Counted from the first letter of the stretch, positions 1 through 9,766 are shown. The stretch is 64,000 bases of DNA from Rhizobium rhizogenes NBRC 13257 (GCF_000696095.1 NZ_BAYX01000007.1:62001-126000), one strand, 5' to 3'. Notes: generated from the letters alone by a model not told the origin. Program-made: numbers and translations.

Positions 1-3
1 ACC

Positions 4-339
4 ATGACCCCGCAATTCCTCCTCTGGCTCGTCGGCGCCATGGCGATCTTCATCGGCGGGGCAACCGCCTCGCGAACCTATATCGCCAACAACAACATCC
101 TGGTCCTAGTATTCGCGCTCGTTCTCTATTGCATCGGCAATCTGATGATGATCCGGCTCATGCGCGAGGGTGGGTTGGGGCTGGCGATATCAGCCTCCTC
201 CATCGCCCAACTCGTGGTCGTCAACATTGTTGCCTTCGTCGTCTTCGGCGAGCGGCTGAGCCTGCCGCAACTGGCCGGCGTCGGGCTCGGCATCGTCGCC
301 ATGGCGCTGATGCTGTTTCCAGCGCAAGGGAGGGCGTGA
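4..339 (+). CDS. SMR/DMT-like small membrane protein
   Basis: The 111-residue product has four hydrophobic segments and almost no loops, which is the size and layout of the small multidrug resistance (SMR) family. The segment with GERLSLPQLAGVGLGIVAMALM matches the end of DMT/SMR proteins. The membrane-embedded glutamate of EmrE helix 1 is absent: the first helix here (FLLWLVGAMAIFIGGATAS) has no acidic residue, so classical proton-coupled drug export is doubtful. Its stop lies 2 nt before the next gene, a permease, so the two are probably co-translated. The ATG is 4 nt from the window edge, so an upstream start or ribosome site cannot be checked. Confidence 0.65.
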   Translation: MTPQFLLWLVGAMAIFIGGATASRTYIANNNILVLVFALVLYCIGNLMMIRLMREGGLGLAISASSIAQLVVVNIVAFVVFGERLSLPQLAGVGLGIVAMALMLFPAQGRA

Positions 340-341
340 GC

Positions 342-1229
342 ATGGAGAAGGAGCAGTTCTTCAAGCACAAGTTCCTGCCGGTGACGACCATCGTGCTGGC
401 GATCGTCCTGCTGTGGTACGTCTTCGCCGTCATCCTCAATGCGCCGTTCCAGCGCGATCTCGACCGGCGCGGCAACGTCACCTCGACGACGATAGAATTC
501 ATCGGCAAGACGCTGGCGCAGCCGAAACCGATCCTGCCGGCGCCGCATCAGGTGGCGCAGAACGTCTTCGAAAACACGTTTCTGCGAGCCCCGACCAGCA
601 ATCGCAGCCTCGTCTACAATGCCTGGGTAACGCTCGCCCCCACCGCTGTCGGCTTTGCCTTCGGCACCGTGCTCGGTATTCTCTTTGCCGTTGGCATCGT
701 GCATATGGTCGCGCTCGACCGCAGCCTGATGCCTTGGATCATCGCTTCGCAGACGATCCCTATCCTGGCAATCGCGCCGACGATCATAGTCGTCTTCAGT
801 GCCTTGGGCATCGACGGGCTGATCCCCAAGGCACTGATTTCCACCTACCTGTCCTTCTTCCCCGTCACCGTCGGGATGACCAAGGGGCTACGCTCGCCGG
901 AGGTCATGCATCTGGACCTGATGCGTACCTATAACGCCAGTGCGTCGCAGACCTTCTGGAAGCTGCGCGTGCCGGCCTCGATCCCCTTCCTCTTCACGTC
1001 AATGAAGGTGGCGATTGCCGCAAGTCTGGTTGGCACCATCGTCGGCGAACTTCCGACCGGAGCCGTCGCTGGCATCGGCGCCAAGCTGCTCGCAGGCTCC
1101 TATTACAGCCAGACGATCGACATCTGGGCGGCACTCGTCGCTGGCTCGGTACTTGCGGCGATCCTTGTCGCCATCGTCGGCATTGCCGCCCGCATCGTCA
1201 ATCACTCAATGGGAGGGAGACCGGCATGA
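342..1229 (+). CDS. ABC transporter permease (NMT1/ThiX-type importer)
   Basis: This 295-residue inner-membrane protein has about six transmembrane helices. It carries the binding-protein-dependent transport EAA-type loop near residues 190-225 (DLMRTYNASASQTFWKLRVP), which docks the ATPase. The ATG at 342 was chosen because it follows the preceding stop by 2 nt; an open frame continues upstream but only through the previous gene. It overlaps the next permease by 4 nt (ATGA). With the binding protein at 2408 it forms most of an importer; no ATPase is in the window and it probably lies to the left. By family the substrate could be a pyrimidine, a thiamine precursor or a related heterocycle; this is inference. 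Confidence 0.85.
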   Translation: MEKEQFFKHKFLPVTTIVLAIVLLWYVFAVILNAPFQRDLDRRGNVTSTTIEFIGKTLAQPKPILPAPHQVAQNVFENTFLRAPTSNRSLVYNAWVTLAPTAVGFAFGTVLGILFAVGIVHMVALDRSLMPWIIASQTIPILAIAPTIIVVFSALGIDGLIPKALISTYLSFFPVTVGMTKGLRSPEVMHLDLMRTYNASASQTFWKLRVPASIPFLFTSMKVAIAASLVGTIVGELPTGAVAGIGAKLLAGSYYSQTIDIWAALVAGSVLAAILVAIVGIAARIVNHSMGGRPA

Positions 1230-2359
1230 AACTACTCCAGCTCTCCTGGCAGGGTCTTCTTGCCCTCCTGCTCTGCCTTGCCGCCGCGCTCACGCTACCG
1301 CTGTTTGCGGATGGCGCGCCGGAGCCGATCCCTTCGAGCGTTGTAGTACTCGTCTTCTTTCTCATCGTCGTCACTGCGATTTTTTCCCAATCTACTCTGC
1401 CGGCGCCTATCACTGCGGCCATCCTGTTTCTGGGCGCGCACGAAACCGCCTGGCTGCTGTTGTCCCAGATCACCGGCAACGAGGGCAAGGCTCAGCCCTC
1501 CTTCTTCCTGCTGGTCGCGGCCGGCTGGCTTCTCGCCTGGCGCTGCGTCTCCGTGCTGTCATCAACCCGGCCGCACTCCACCGTCGGCAATTATGGGCTG
1601 CGGTTGCTGATTCCGGCGATTTTCGGCGTCTGGATTCTGATCATCTGGGAGGCGGTGACGCGCGGCGCCGGCGTCTCCCTGGTTCTGCTGCCGCCGCCGA
1701 GCGCCATCGGGGCAAGGATTGTCAGCTCGCTTCCAACACTTTGGACCGATATACAGCAGACCATCTTCAAATCGGTCCTGATTGGCTATATCATCGGCTG
1801 CGGCAGCGGTTTTATCGTCGCCATCCTCGCCGACCGCTTCGCTTTCCTGCGTCGTGGCCTGCTGCCGATCGGCAATTTCGTCTCGGCGATGCCGATCATC
1901 GGCGTCGCGCCGATCATGGTCATGTGGTTCGGCTTCGACTGGCAATCCAAGGCCGCCGTCGTCGTCATCATGACCTTCTTCCCGATGCTGGTGAACACCG
2001 TCGCCGGCCTTACCGCCGCCGGCAACATCGAGCGCGACCTCATGCGGACCTATGCGTCGAGCTATTGGCAAACGCTGTTCAAACTGCGCCTACCGGCTGC
2101 CGCTCCCTTTATTTTCAATGCGCTAAAGATCAACTCGACGTTGGCCATGATCGGTGCCATCGTGGCGGAGTTCTTTGGTACACCCATGTCGGGTATGGGG
2201 TTTCGCATCTCGACCGAAAACGGTCGGCTGAATCTCGACATGGTCTGGGCGGAAATAGCGGTCGCCGCAATTGCGGGGTCCGTCTTCTACGGCATCTTCG
2301 CCATTCTCGAGAGGATGACGACGTTCTGGCATCCGTCTATCCGCGGTGGAAAGACGTAG
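1226..2359 (+). CDS. ABC transporter permease, long form
   Basis: The second permease of the same importer has 377 residues. The C-terminal ~250 residues are a standard permease domain with an EAA-like loop (IERDLMRTYASSYWQTLFKL). The N-terminal ~120 residues add hydrophobic segments that the upstream permease lacks, as in some riboflavin- or pyrimidine-type systems. It starts inside the stop of the preceding gene (ATGA), which implies translational coupling, and ends about 50 nt before the binding-protein gene. The two permeases share the loop pattern but differ in length, so they probably form a heterodimeric channel. Confidence 0.85.
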   Translation: MKLLQLSWQGLLALLLCLAAALTLPLFADGAPEPIPSSVVVLVFFLIVVTAIFSQSTLPAPITAAILFLGAHETAWLLLSQITGNEGKAQPSFFLLVAAGWLLAWRCVSVLSSTRPHSTVGNYGLRLLIPAIFGVWILIIWEAVTRGAGVSLVLLPPPSAIGARIVSSLPTLWTDIQQTIFKSVLIGYIIGCGSGFIVAILADRFAFLRRGLLPIGNFVSAMPIIGVAPIMVMWFGFDWQSKAAVVVIMTFFPMLVNTVAGLTAAGNIERDLMRTYASSYWQTLFKLRLPAAAPFIFNALKINSTLAMIGAIVAEFFGTPMSGMGFRISTENGRLNLDMVWAEIAVAAIAGSVFYGIFAILERMTTFWHPSIRGGKT

Positions 2360-2407
2360 ACTAAGATCCTGGGCAAGGGATCAGGGCATAACTTCAGAGG
2401 GAAAAGG

Positions 2408-3385
2408 GTGAAGATTATGAAAAGACTGATGCTTACACTGATGGCGAGCGCCATGGCGCTGACCATGGCTCAGGCCGCCAACGCCGCCGACAAGGTGACC
2501 CTGCAGCTGAAATGGGTGGCACAGGGCCAGTTCGGCGGCTACTTCGTTGCCAAGGACAAGGGCTTCTACAAGGAAGAAGGCCTCGACGTCGACATCAAGC
2601 CGGGCGGCCCGGATATCGCTCCGGAACAGGTGATCGCCGGCGGGGGCGCTGACGTGATCGTCGACTGGATGGGTGGCGCTCTGGTTGCCCGCGAAAAGGG
2701 CGTGCCGCTGATCAACATCGCCCAGCCCTTCGAAAAGTCCGGCCTTGAGCTGATTTGCCCGAAGGACGGCCCGGTCAAGACAGAGAAGGATTTCAAGGGC
2801 CATACGCTTGGCGTCTGGTTCTTCGGCAACGAATATCCCTTCTTCGCCTGGATGAACAAGCTTGGCCTGAAGACCGATGGCGGCAAGGATGGCGTTACCG
2901 TCTTGAAGCAGAGCTTCGACGTCCAGCCGCTCGTTCAGAAGCAGGCCGACTGCATCTCGGTCATGACCTACAACGAATACTGGCAGGCGATCGATGCCGG
3001 CTTCAAGGCGGAAGACCTCACCGTCTTCAATTACTCCAAGCTCGGCATCGACCTTCTGGAAGACGGTCTTTACGTCAACGAGGACAAGCTGAAGGATCCG
3101 AAGTTCAAGGCCGACATGGTCAAGTTCGTCCGCGCTTCGCTGAAGGGCTGGAAATATGCCGTCGAGCATCCGGATGAAGCCGCCGAAATCGTCATGGACA
3201 ATGGCGGCCAGGACGAAAACCATCAGAAGCGCATGATGGGCGAAGTCGCCAAGCTGATCGGCAGCGGCAAGCTCGACACCAAGCTCTATGATCGCACGGT
3301 CGAGGCCCTTCTCGACCAGAAGATCATCAACAAGAAGCCGACCGGCGCGTACACGCACGAGATCACCGACGCCGCGCTGAAATAG
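2408..3385 (+). CDS. ABC substrate-binding protein, NMT1/THI5 family
   Basis: A secreted periplasmic binding protein of about 325 residues. It has a clear Sec signal peptide (basic start, hydrophobic core, cleavage near AQAANAA), then an NMT1/THI5-like fold that opens with LQLKWVAQGQFGGYFVAKDK. The family binds hydroxymethylpyrimidine, riboflavin, taurine-like or other small heterocycles; the ligand here is unknown. The start may be the GTG at 2408 or the ATG at 2417; the GAGGGAAAAGG stretch just upstream suits the ATG slightly better in spacing. It follows the two permeases and is followed by a good terminator, so it is the last gene of the operon. A paralogous binding protein lies at 62976. 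Confidence 0.85.
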   Translation: MKIMKRLMLTLMASAMALTMAQAANAADKVTLQLKWVAQGQFGGYFVAKDKGFYKEEGLDVDIKPGGPDIAPEQVIAGGGADVIVDWMGGALVAREKGVPLINIAQPFEKSGLELICPKDGPVKTEKDFKGHTLGVWFFGNEYPFFAWMNKLGLKTDGGKDGVTVLKQSFDVQPLVQKQADCISVMTYNEYWQAIDAGFKAEDLTVFNYSKLGIDLLEDGLYVNEDKLKDPKFKADMVKFVRASLKGWKYAVEHPDEAAEIVMDNGGQDENHQKRMMGEVAKLIGSGKLDTKLYDRTVEALLDQKIINKKPTGAYTHEITDAALK

Positions 3386-3408
3386 TCTCGGCGCAAACAA
3401 ATGACCGG

Positions 3409-3441
3409 AACGCGCGGGTTTCTTTACTCGCGCGTTTTTTT
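3409..3441 (+). terminator. Rho-independent terminator after the binding-protein gene
   Basis: An 8-bp stem, AACGCGCG at 3409-3416 pairing with CGCGCGTT at 3429-3436, is followed by a run of seven T. It begins 24 nt after the stop of the binding-protein gene and closes the importer operon. Confidence 0.85.
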
Positions 3442-3781
3442 CATTTTGTAACAACCATCACAAAAAGCTGGCTTTATCCTCGCGCTTGCATGAAAAGCCA
3501 GACGTCGATCAAGTATCTGAATGCAGACATCACAATGCCGTGATTGATCCATAGCGTCTCTACCATTAGTATCATCCGACGATGGAAATCATTTTCTCGT
3601 GATCTTGCAGGATTTGGAAAACGTTCCCATGTAATGGGACAAATTGAGGATGAGGGGCTTTCTGGCATGACAGACGGATGTTGATCCGCCGGACGAAGCC
3701 GGCCCGCATGCATATCCCCCGTGTTCGCGACGGAAACAGCGAAATCCCCGTTACCCAAAATGCCGAACTGGAACCGGACGC
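3442..3781. other. Intergenic region before the RND efflux genes
   Basis: About 340 bases without a convincing gene. It is more AT-rich than its surroundings. It should hold the promoter of the efflux operon at 3782, but I see no clear -35/-10 pair or operator. Open frames on the minus strand have no ribosome site and no recognisable protein features. No regulator gene is adjacent to the pump. Confidence 0.5.
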
Positions 3782-4972
3782 ATGGCCCTCACGCCGCATA
3801 GATTTCTGAGCACGACCGCAATCCTGCTTGCCCTTTTGTCAGCGCCCGCGGCCTTCGCGGAAGAGCCAGCCGTAACCGCTCCGAAACAGAATCTACCGGC
3901 CATCGTCGTCACACAGGCGCAAACGCGAAAGCTGGTCGACAAGGTGGTCGCCACCGGCACGGTGAAAGCCGTGGAAGAGGTTTATATTCAGCCGCAGGTC
4001 GACGGCCTGTCGGTTCGCTCGCTCAATGCCGATGTCGGCGACAAGGTCGAGGCTGACAGTACGCTCGCCACGCTGAACGACGACGCGCTGATCCTGCAGA
4101 AGAGCCAGATGGCGGCGACGAAGGCCAAGGGTCAGGCGACGCTTGCACAGTTACACGCGCAACTCACCGAAGCGCACGCCAATGCGGAAGAGTCTGAATT
4201 GCAGCGCCTGCGCGCCGTCTCCATGGGCGCCAAGGGCACTGTCTCGACCTCCTCGGTCGAGCAGGCGAACGCGACGGCCGCCGCCAACAAGGCGCGTGTG
4301 GCCTCGGCCGAACAGGCGATCGCCGTTGCCGAAGCCGATCTCAAGGTCACTGACAGCCAGATTGCCGATACCGATCTGAAACTTGCCCGCACCGGTATCA
4401 AGACGCCGGTTGCCGGCACCGTCGCCTCGCGCAACGCCCGCATTGGCGCCATCGCCAACGGCAGCAGCGATCCGCTGTTCACCATCATCCGCGACAGCAA
4501 GCTTGAGCTTGTGGTCGATGTTTCCGAAAGCGACATCACCAAGATCAGTATCGGGCAGAAGGCATTGATTTCACTGTCCGGCAGCCGCGAAAAGCTCTCG
4601 GGCACAGTGCGTCTGGTTGCGCCGATCGTCGATTCGGTGACCCGTCTGGGCGCTGTCCATATTTCCATCGATGAGGGCGACAAGGCTCGCGCCGGCATGT
4701 ATGGCAGCGCCGAGATCGTCATCCGCGAGACCCAGGGCGTCGCCCTGCCATTGACCGCCGTCAACAGCGATGAGAATGGCTCCTCCGCCCGCAAGGTCGA
4801 GAGCGGCGTGGTCAAGTTCGTCAATGTCGAGACCGGCATCCAGGACGGCGCCTATGTCGAGATCGTCAAGGGCCTGCAGGATGGTGAGGAAGTCGTGGCC
4901 AAGGCTGGCGCCTATGTCCGCGACGGCGACCACATCACGCCCGTCAAACAAGCGCCGCAAGCGTCCAACTGA
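3782..4972 (+). CDS. RND efflux periplasmic adaptor subunit
   Basis: This 396-residue membrane-fusion protein links an inner-membrane RND pump to an outer-membrane channel. An N-terminal signal peptide (residues ~1-26, ending near AFAEE) is followed by a biotinyl-lipoyl half (IQPQVDGLSVRSL), a long alpha-hairpin (~residues 105-200, rich in Ala, Glu and Gln), the second lipoyl half (IKTPVAGTVASRNARIG) and beta-barrel domains. It lacks an obvious lipobox cysteine, so it is probably held by the pump rather than a lipid anchor. The RND pump gene follows after 14 nt. No outer-membrane factor gene is nearby, so a shared TolC-like channel is likely. Confidence 0.9.
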   Translation: MALTPHRFLSTTAILLALLSAPAAFAEEPAVTAPKQNLPAIVVTQAQTRKLVDKVVATGTVKAVEEVYIQPQVDGLSVRSLNADVGDKVEADSTLATLNDDALILQKSQMAATKAKGQATLAQLHAQLTEAHANAEESELQRLRAVSMGAKGTVSTSSVEQANATAAANKARVASAEQAIAVAEADLKVTDSQIADTDLKLARTGIKTPVAGTVASRNARIGAIANGSSDPLFTIIRDSKLELVVDVSESDITKISIGQKALISLSGSREKLSGTVRLVAPIVDSVTRLGAVHISIDEGDKARAGMYGSAEIVIRETQGVALPLTAVNSDENGSSARKVESGVVKFVNVETGIQDGAYVEIVKGLQDGEEVVAKAGAYVRDGDHITPVKQAPQASN

Positions 4973-4986
4973 GCGAGAACGGCAAG

Positions 4987-7900
4987 ATGAACTTTTCCGC
5001 CTGGTCCATCCGAAATCCGGTCGCGCCGCTTCTGGGCTTTTTCCTGCTGATGGTGGTGGGCGCGCACGCCTTCTTCAATCTGCCGATTACCCGTTTCCCG
5101 AATATCGACGTGCCGGTCGTCAACGTGACCGTGACGCAGAGCGGCGCATCGCCCGCCGAGCTCGAAATGCAGGTGACGAAGGAGATCGAAGACGCCGTTG
5201 CCAGCATCAACGGCATCGACGAGATCCAATCGACCGTCACTGACGGCCAGTCGCAGACCGTCGTGGTCTTCCGCCTCGAAGTGCCGACTCCGCAGGCTGT
5301 TCAGGATACCAAAGACGCGATCGACCGCATCCGCGGCAACCTGCCCTCTACCATCGATGAACCGATCGTCTCCAAGGTCGATGTCGAGGGACAGGCGATC
5401 CAGAGCTTCGCCGTCTCCTCACCGAACATGACGCTCGAGGAAATGTCCTGGTTCGTCGACGATGTCGTCAAGCGCGCACTGCAGGGCCAGTCCGGCATCG
5501 GCCGCGTCGATCGTTACGGCGGCGCCGACCGCGAAGTCCGCATCGAGCTCGATCCGAACAAGCTGAACGCCTATGGCATTACCGCGCTTTCGGTCAGCCA
5601 GCAACTGCGCGGCACCAATATCGATCTCGGTTCCGGCCGTGGCCAGGTTGCGGGCAGCGAGCAGGCAATTCGCGTCCTTGGCGACGCCCGCGAGGTTGCC
5701 CAGCTTGCCGACACCACGATCGCGCTGACCAACGGCCGCTTCGTCAAGCTCTCCGATCTCGGCGTCATCAAGGACACCTATCAGGAGCCGAAGTCCTTCT
5801 CACGCTTCAACAGCACGCCCGTCGTCACCTTCGGCGTGTTCCGCGCCAAGGGCGCCAGCGAAGTGACCGTCGCCAAGACAGTGGGCGATACGCTGGACAA
5901 GGTGCGCGCCGAAAACCCGAATGTCTCCATCGAGCTGATCGACGACTCCGTCTATTATACCTACGGCAACTACGAAGCGGCGATGCATACGCTGCTCGAG
6001 GGTGCGCTGCTGGCGGTCATCGTCGTCTTCCTGTTCCTCAGGAACTGGCGAGCGACACTGATCTCGGCCGTCGCCCTGCCGCTCTCGGCGATCCCGACCT
6101 TCTGGATCATGAACCAGATCGGCTTCTCGCTGAACCTCGTCAGCTTCCTGGCGCTGACGCTGGCGACCGGTATCCTCGTCGACGACGCCATCGTCGAGAT
6201 CGAAAACATCGCCCGCCATATCAAGATGGGCAAGACGCCGTATCGTGCCGCGATCGATGCCGCCGACGAAATCGGCCTCGCCGTCATCGCCACCACCTTC
6301 ACCATCATCGCCGTCTTCGTTCCGGTCTCCTTCATGCCGGGCATTCCTGGCCAGTATTTCATCCAGTTCGGCCTGACGGTCGCCTTCTCGGTATTCTTCT
6401 CGCTGCTGGTCGCGCGACTGATCACGCCGATGATGGCCGCCTATCTGATGCGTCCGGAAGACGCCGTTGACGACCATCACGATAATGATGGCCGCTTCAT
6501 GCGTGGCTATAGCTGGCTGGTTCGGTTGACGACAAGAAAATGGTACACGCGCTACCCGACCCTGCTCGCGGCCTTCGCATTCTCCATCGCCTCCGTCTTC
6601 GCACTGATCATGTTCGTGCCCGGCAGCTTCATCCCCCCGGAAGATGCGTCCCGCATCGTGCTCTCGGCAGAGCTGCCGCCCAATGCCCGGCTCGACGACA
6701 CAGAGCGCGCAACCAATGAAATTTACAGCCGCGTCAAGGACATCAACGGCGTTGCAAGCGTCTTCGTCCTCGGCGGCGCCTCGCCCAAGGGCGATCTGGA
6801 ACTGCGCCGCGCAACGATTACACTGACGCTCGGCAAGCTCGACCAGTCACTCGTCAAGAAGCTGGTCAACGATGTGCTCGGCTCGTTGCCGGTCATCGGC
6901 CCCTATCTGCCGAAAGTGACCGTCCATGGCCGCGAGCGCCCACAATGGGATATAGAAAAGGAAGTCTTCGCCAAGCTGCGTTCGCTTCCCGACGTCCGCA
7001 TTACCAAGCTCAACGATCGCGGCGATCGCGACCTAACCTACAACTTCCTCTCCCGCAACGAGAAGGATCTGAACCAGGCCGTCGGCATTCTCGAAGCCAA
7101 GCTGCGCAGCGATCCGGCCCTTGCCAATGTCAGCGCCGACGGTGCCTTGCCCCGGCCGGAGCTGCAGATCTATCCGCGCAAGGATGAAGCTGCCCGCCTC
7201 GGCATCACGCCACAGATGATTTCCGATACGGTGCGTGTCGCAACCATCGGCGATATCGACGCCTCGCTGGCCAAGATCTCGCTTGATGATCGCCAGATCC
7301 CGATCCGGGTGCAGGCATCGCTCGGCCTGCGCCGCGACCTCGCCTCGATCCGGGCATTACGCATCAAGACTGCCTCAGGTGCTTCCGTTCCGATGTCGAG
7401 CGTCGCCGACATCGACTATTCCGAAGGCCTGTCCTCGATCAAGCGCAACAACCGCTATCGCGTCGTCGCGATTGGCGCGGATCTGCCGCAGGGCGTGGCG
7501 CTGGATACGGCCTCGAGCCACTTCCTCAGCATCGTCAACAGCGCCCAGATCCCGGCCAGCGTCCATCTGGCGGAAAGCGGCGACACCAAGATCCAGAAGG
7601 AAATGCAGACAAGCTTCGGCAACGCCATGCTGATGGGCCTGCTGCTGGTACTGACGGTGCTGATCCTGCTGTTCAAGGATGTGATCCAGCCCTTCACCAT
7701 CCTGCTGTCACTGCCTCTGGCGATCGGCGGCGTGGCACTGGCGCTGATCATGACCGGCAATGCCCTGTCCATGCCCGTCATGATCGGCATTCTGATGCTG
7801 ATGGGCATCGTCACCAAGAACGCTATCCTGCTGGTCGATTTTGCCATCGAAATGATGCATCACGGCATGCCGAGGCTGGAGGCCGTGGTCGAGGCCGGCC

Positions 7901-8316
7901 GCAAGCGCGCCCGACCGATCATCATGACCTCGATCGCCATGTCCGCCGGCATGCTGCCATCGGCGCTTGGCGTCGGCGAAGGCGGTTCGTTCCGCGCGCC
8001 GATGGCAATCGCGGTAATCGGCGGCATCATCGTCTCCACCGTGCTCAGCCTGGTGGTCGTGCCGTCCTTCTTCCTGATCATGGACGACCTGTCGCGCCTG
8101 CTTGCCTGGCTCTTCGGCCGTCTGGTCGGCAAGAGGGATGCCGATGACGAGGTTTTGACGAAGGAAAGCCTAGCGGTCGCCGTCAACGAGAACCGCAAGT
8201 CGCTGACTGCGTTGGAAGAGCGCATCGACGCCGTAGAGCACAAGGACGCGCCGCAACATGGCAGCGCGCCGGCAAGGACGAATATCCTGAAGCTGCCGCC
8301 ATTTGCCGCTGAATAG
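4987..8316 (+). CDS. RND efflux transporter, permease subunit
   Basis: This 1109-residue inner-membrane proton-driven pump has the two-fold repeated RND layout: a first helix, a large periplasmic loop, helices 2-6, then the same again. The proton-relay pair Asp399-Asp400 (GILVDDAIVEIEN) in helix 4 and Lys944 in the helix 10 motif GIVTKNAILL are present, so the pump looks functional. The C-terminal ~70 residues after the last helix form a charged helical tail (TALEERIDAVEHKD) longer than in AcrB. The family exports drugs, solvents or plant phenolics; the substrate is unknown. It is co-transcribed with the adaptor upstream and convergent with ureG. Confidence 0.93.
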   Translation: MNFSAWSIRNPVAPLLGFFLLMVVGAHAFFNLPITRFPNIDVPVVNVTVTQSGASPAELEMQVTKEIEDAVASINGIDEIQSTVTDGQSQTVVVFRLEVPTPQAVQDTKDAIDRIRGNLPSTIDEPIVSKVDVEGQAIQSFAVSSPNMTLEEMSWFVDDVVKRALQGQSGIGRVDRYGGADREVRIELDPNKLNAYGITALSVSQQLRGTNIDLGSGRGQVAGSEQAIRVLGDAREVAQLADTTIALTNGRFVKLSDLGVIKDTYQEPKSFSRFNSTPVVTFGVFRAKGASEVTVAKTVGDTLDKVRAENPNVSIELIDDSVYYTYGNYEAAMHTLLEGALLAVIVVFLFLRNWRATLISAVALPLSAIPTFWIMNQIGFSLNLVSFLALTLATGILVDDAIVEIENIARHIKMGKTPYRAAIDAADEIGLAVIATTFTIIAVFVPVSFMPGIPGQYFIQFGLTVAFSVFFSLLVARLITPMMAAYLMRPEDAVDDHHDNDGRFMRGYSWLVRLTTRKWYTRYPTLLAAFAFSIASVFALIMFVPGSFIPPEDASRIVLSAELPPNARLDDTERATNEIYSRVKDINGVASVFVLGGASPKGDLELRRATITLTLGKLDQSLVKKLVNDVLGSLPVIGPYLPKVTVHGRERPQWDIEKEVFAKLRSLPDVRITKLNDRGDRDLTYNFLSRNEKDLNQAVGILEAKLRSDPALANVSADGALPRPELQIYPRKDEAARLGITPQMISDTVRVATIGDIDASLAKISLDDRQIPIRVQASLGLRRDLASIRALRIKTASGASVPMSSVADIDYSEGLSSIKRNNRYRVVAIGADLPQGVALDTASSHFLSIVNSAQIPASVHLAESGDTKIQKEMQTSFGNAMLMGLLLVLTVLILLFKDVIQPFTILLSLPLAIGGVALALIMTGNALSMPVMIGILMLMGIVTKNAILLVDFAIEMMHHGMPRLEAVVEAGRKRARPIIMTSIAMSAGMLPSALGVGEGGSFRAPMAIAVIGGIIVSTVLSLVVVPSFFLIMDDLSRLLAWLFGRLVGKRDADDEVLTKESLAVAVNENRKSLTALEERIDAVEHKDAPQHGSAPARTNILKLPPFAAE

Positions 8317-8355
8317 CCGCGGCCTGGCAGTAGAATTAACGAACGGCGGGGCGGC

Positions 8356-8973
8356 TTAAAGGCCGCCCTGTTCCTTTAGGAAGTCGACGATCGTTCCGAC
8401 ACCGTCACCGCGCTTCATGTCGGAGAAGACGAAGGGACGAGCCTGACGCATCCGCGTCGCATCGCGGTCCATCACGTCGAGATCGACGTCGACGAAAGGC
8501 GCGAGATCCTTCTTGTTGATGACGAGAAGATCGGACTTGGTAATCCCCGGACCACCTTTGCGCGGAATTTCCTCACCCTGGCAGACCGAGATCACATAGA
8601 TGGTGATATCAGCGAGATCCGGCGAAAACGTCGCCGCCAGATTATCGCCGCCGGATTCGATGAAGACGACATCGAGATCGGGAAGCCGCTCGTTGAGGCC
8701 GGCGATGGCCTGCAGGTTGATCGTCGCGTCCTCGCGGATGGCGGTGTGCGGGCAGCCGCCAGTTTCGACGCCGACGATGCGATCCGACGTCAGCGCCTGC
8801 ATCCGCACCAGCGCCTCAGCGTCTTCCGTCGTGTAGATATCGTTGGTGACGACGGCGACGGAATAATCGTCCCGCATCGCCTTGCACAGTTTCTCCGTCA
8901 GCGCCGTCTTGCCCGAACCGACAGGCCCGCCGATGCCGACGCGCAGAGGTCCATTTCTCGATTTCATGCTCAA
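8356..8973 (-). CDS. ureG: Urease accessory GTPase UreG
   Basis: This 205-residue SIMIBI-class GTPase couples GTP hydrolysis to nickel delivery into urease. Visible motifs are the P-loop GPVGSGKT (residues 16-23), the metal-binding CPH motif (Cys74-Pro75-His76) and the guanine-specificity motif NKKD in the C-terminal half. Length is normal for the family. It is the last gene of the urease cluster, about 100 nt after ureF, a wider gap than usual for this pair, with no gene seen in between. Its end lies close to the convergent RND pump gene, with a small GC-rich hairpin at 8349-8368 spanning its stop codon. Confidence 0.97.
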   Translation of the reverse strand: MSMKSRNGPLRVGIGGPVGSGKTALTEKLCKAMRDDYSVAVVTNDIYTTEDAEALVRMQALTSDRIVGVETGGCPHTAIREDATINLQAIAGLNERLPDLDVVFIESGGDNLAATFSPDLADITIYVISVCQGEEIPRKGGPGITKSDLLVINKKDLAPFVDVDLDVMDRDATRMRQARPFVFSDMKRGDGVGTIVDFLKEQGGL

Positions 8974-9073
8974 AACTCCAATGAAAAATCAGGATAGCGA
9001 AGCGCGGTCCTGCCGCACAGAGGCGAATGACGTAGGAATGGCTTCGAATATAACATTTCCTCCCGCCGTTTCT

Positions 9074-9760
9074 TCATGAGCGAAAGAGGCGCGTGCCCTG
9101 CGTTTCATGACGAAGGCTCGCAATATCGGCCTGAACCGTCGCAGCGCCGAGATCATCGAGGCTTGAGCGCGCGGCACGTTTCGCCACATCGGCGATGACA
9201 TCCTCCAGCGCCGCCAGGATTGCGACACCGTCCTTCTGCCCGCTCACCCCGAGACGGATGCCAGCAGACATCATCTGCGACGCCAAGGCATGCAGGAAGG
9301 CCGCCAGCGCTTCCTCGCAGGCGATCCCATGCGCGCGGGCAACGGCACCGACCGCGACAGGATAGGCCGTCTTTACGGGCAGTATCGAAAAGACCGGATG
9401 CGGCCAGGCAACGGCTGCGGAAAGAAAGGCCTCGCCGAGCAGCATGGTTTCCTGATGCCGCTCCTTCGAACCGGCGAGCGCCTCAGCAAGCTCGGCCACG
9501 TCTGCCAGCCGCACCGCATCCTCACCGGCGCCATGCGCCTCGGCCAGCAGGACGGCATCGTTCCAGGCAGAGCCATGGCGTATCAACGCTGTAATCCAGT
9601 CCTTGAGGCTTTCCGCATCCTGCACCAGCCCATCATGAGCGGCACGCTCCAGGCCGCCTGAATAAGCAAAGGAGCCGATGGGAAAAGCCGGTGACAGCCA
9701 TGCCATCAGCCGCAGGAGCGCCTGCAGATCGCGATTGCCTGTCGCTGGAACCTCGGTCAT
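9074..9760 (-). CDS. ureF: Urease accessory protein UreF
   Basis: This 228-residue all-helical accessory protein bridges UreD/UreH and UreG in the urease activation complex and gates GTP hydrolysis. The family signature near the start (LMAWLSPAFPIGSFAYSGGL, residues ~17-36) is intact, as is the later region with HGIACEEALAAFLH. The gene starts 6 nt after the ureE stop, so the two are probably translated together. Confidence 0.95.
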   Translation of the reverse strand: MTEVPATGNRDLQALLRLMAWLSPAFPIGSFAYSGGLERAAHDGLVQDAESLKDWITALIRHGSAWNDAVLLAEAHGAGEDAVRLADVAELAEALAGSKERHQETMLLGEAFLSAAVAWPHPVFSILPVKTAYPVAVGAVARAHGIACEEALAAFLHALASQMMSAGIRLGVSGQKDGVAILAALEDVIADVAKRAARSSLDDLGAATVQADIASLRHETQGTRLFRS

Positions 9761-9766
9761 CGACGG

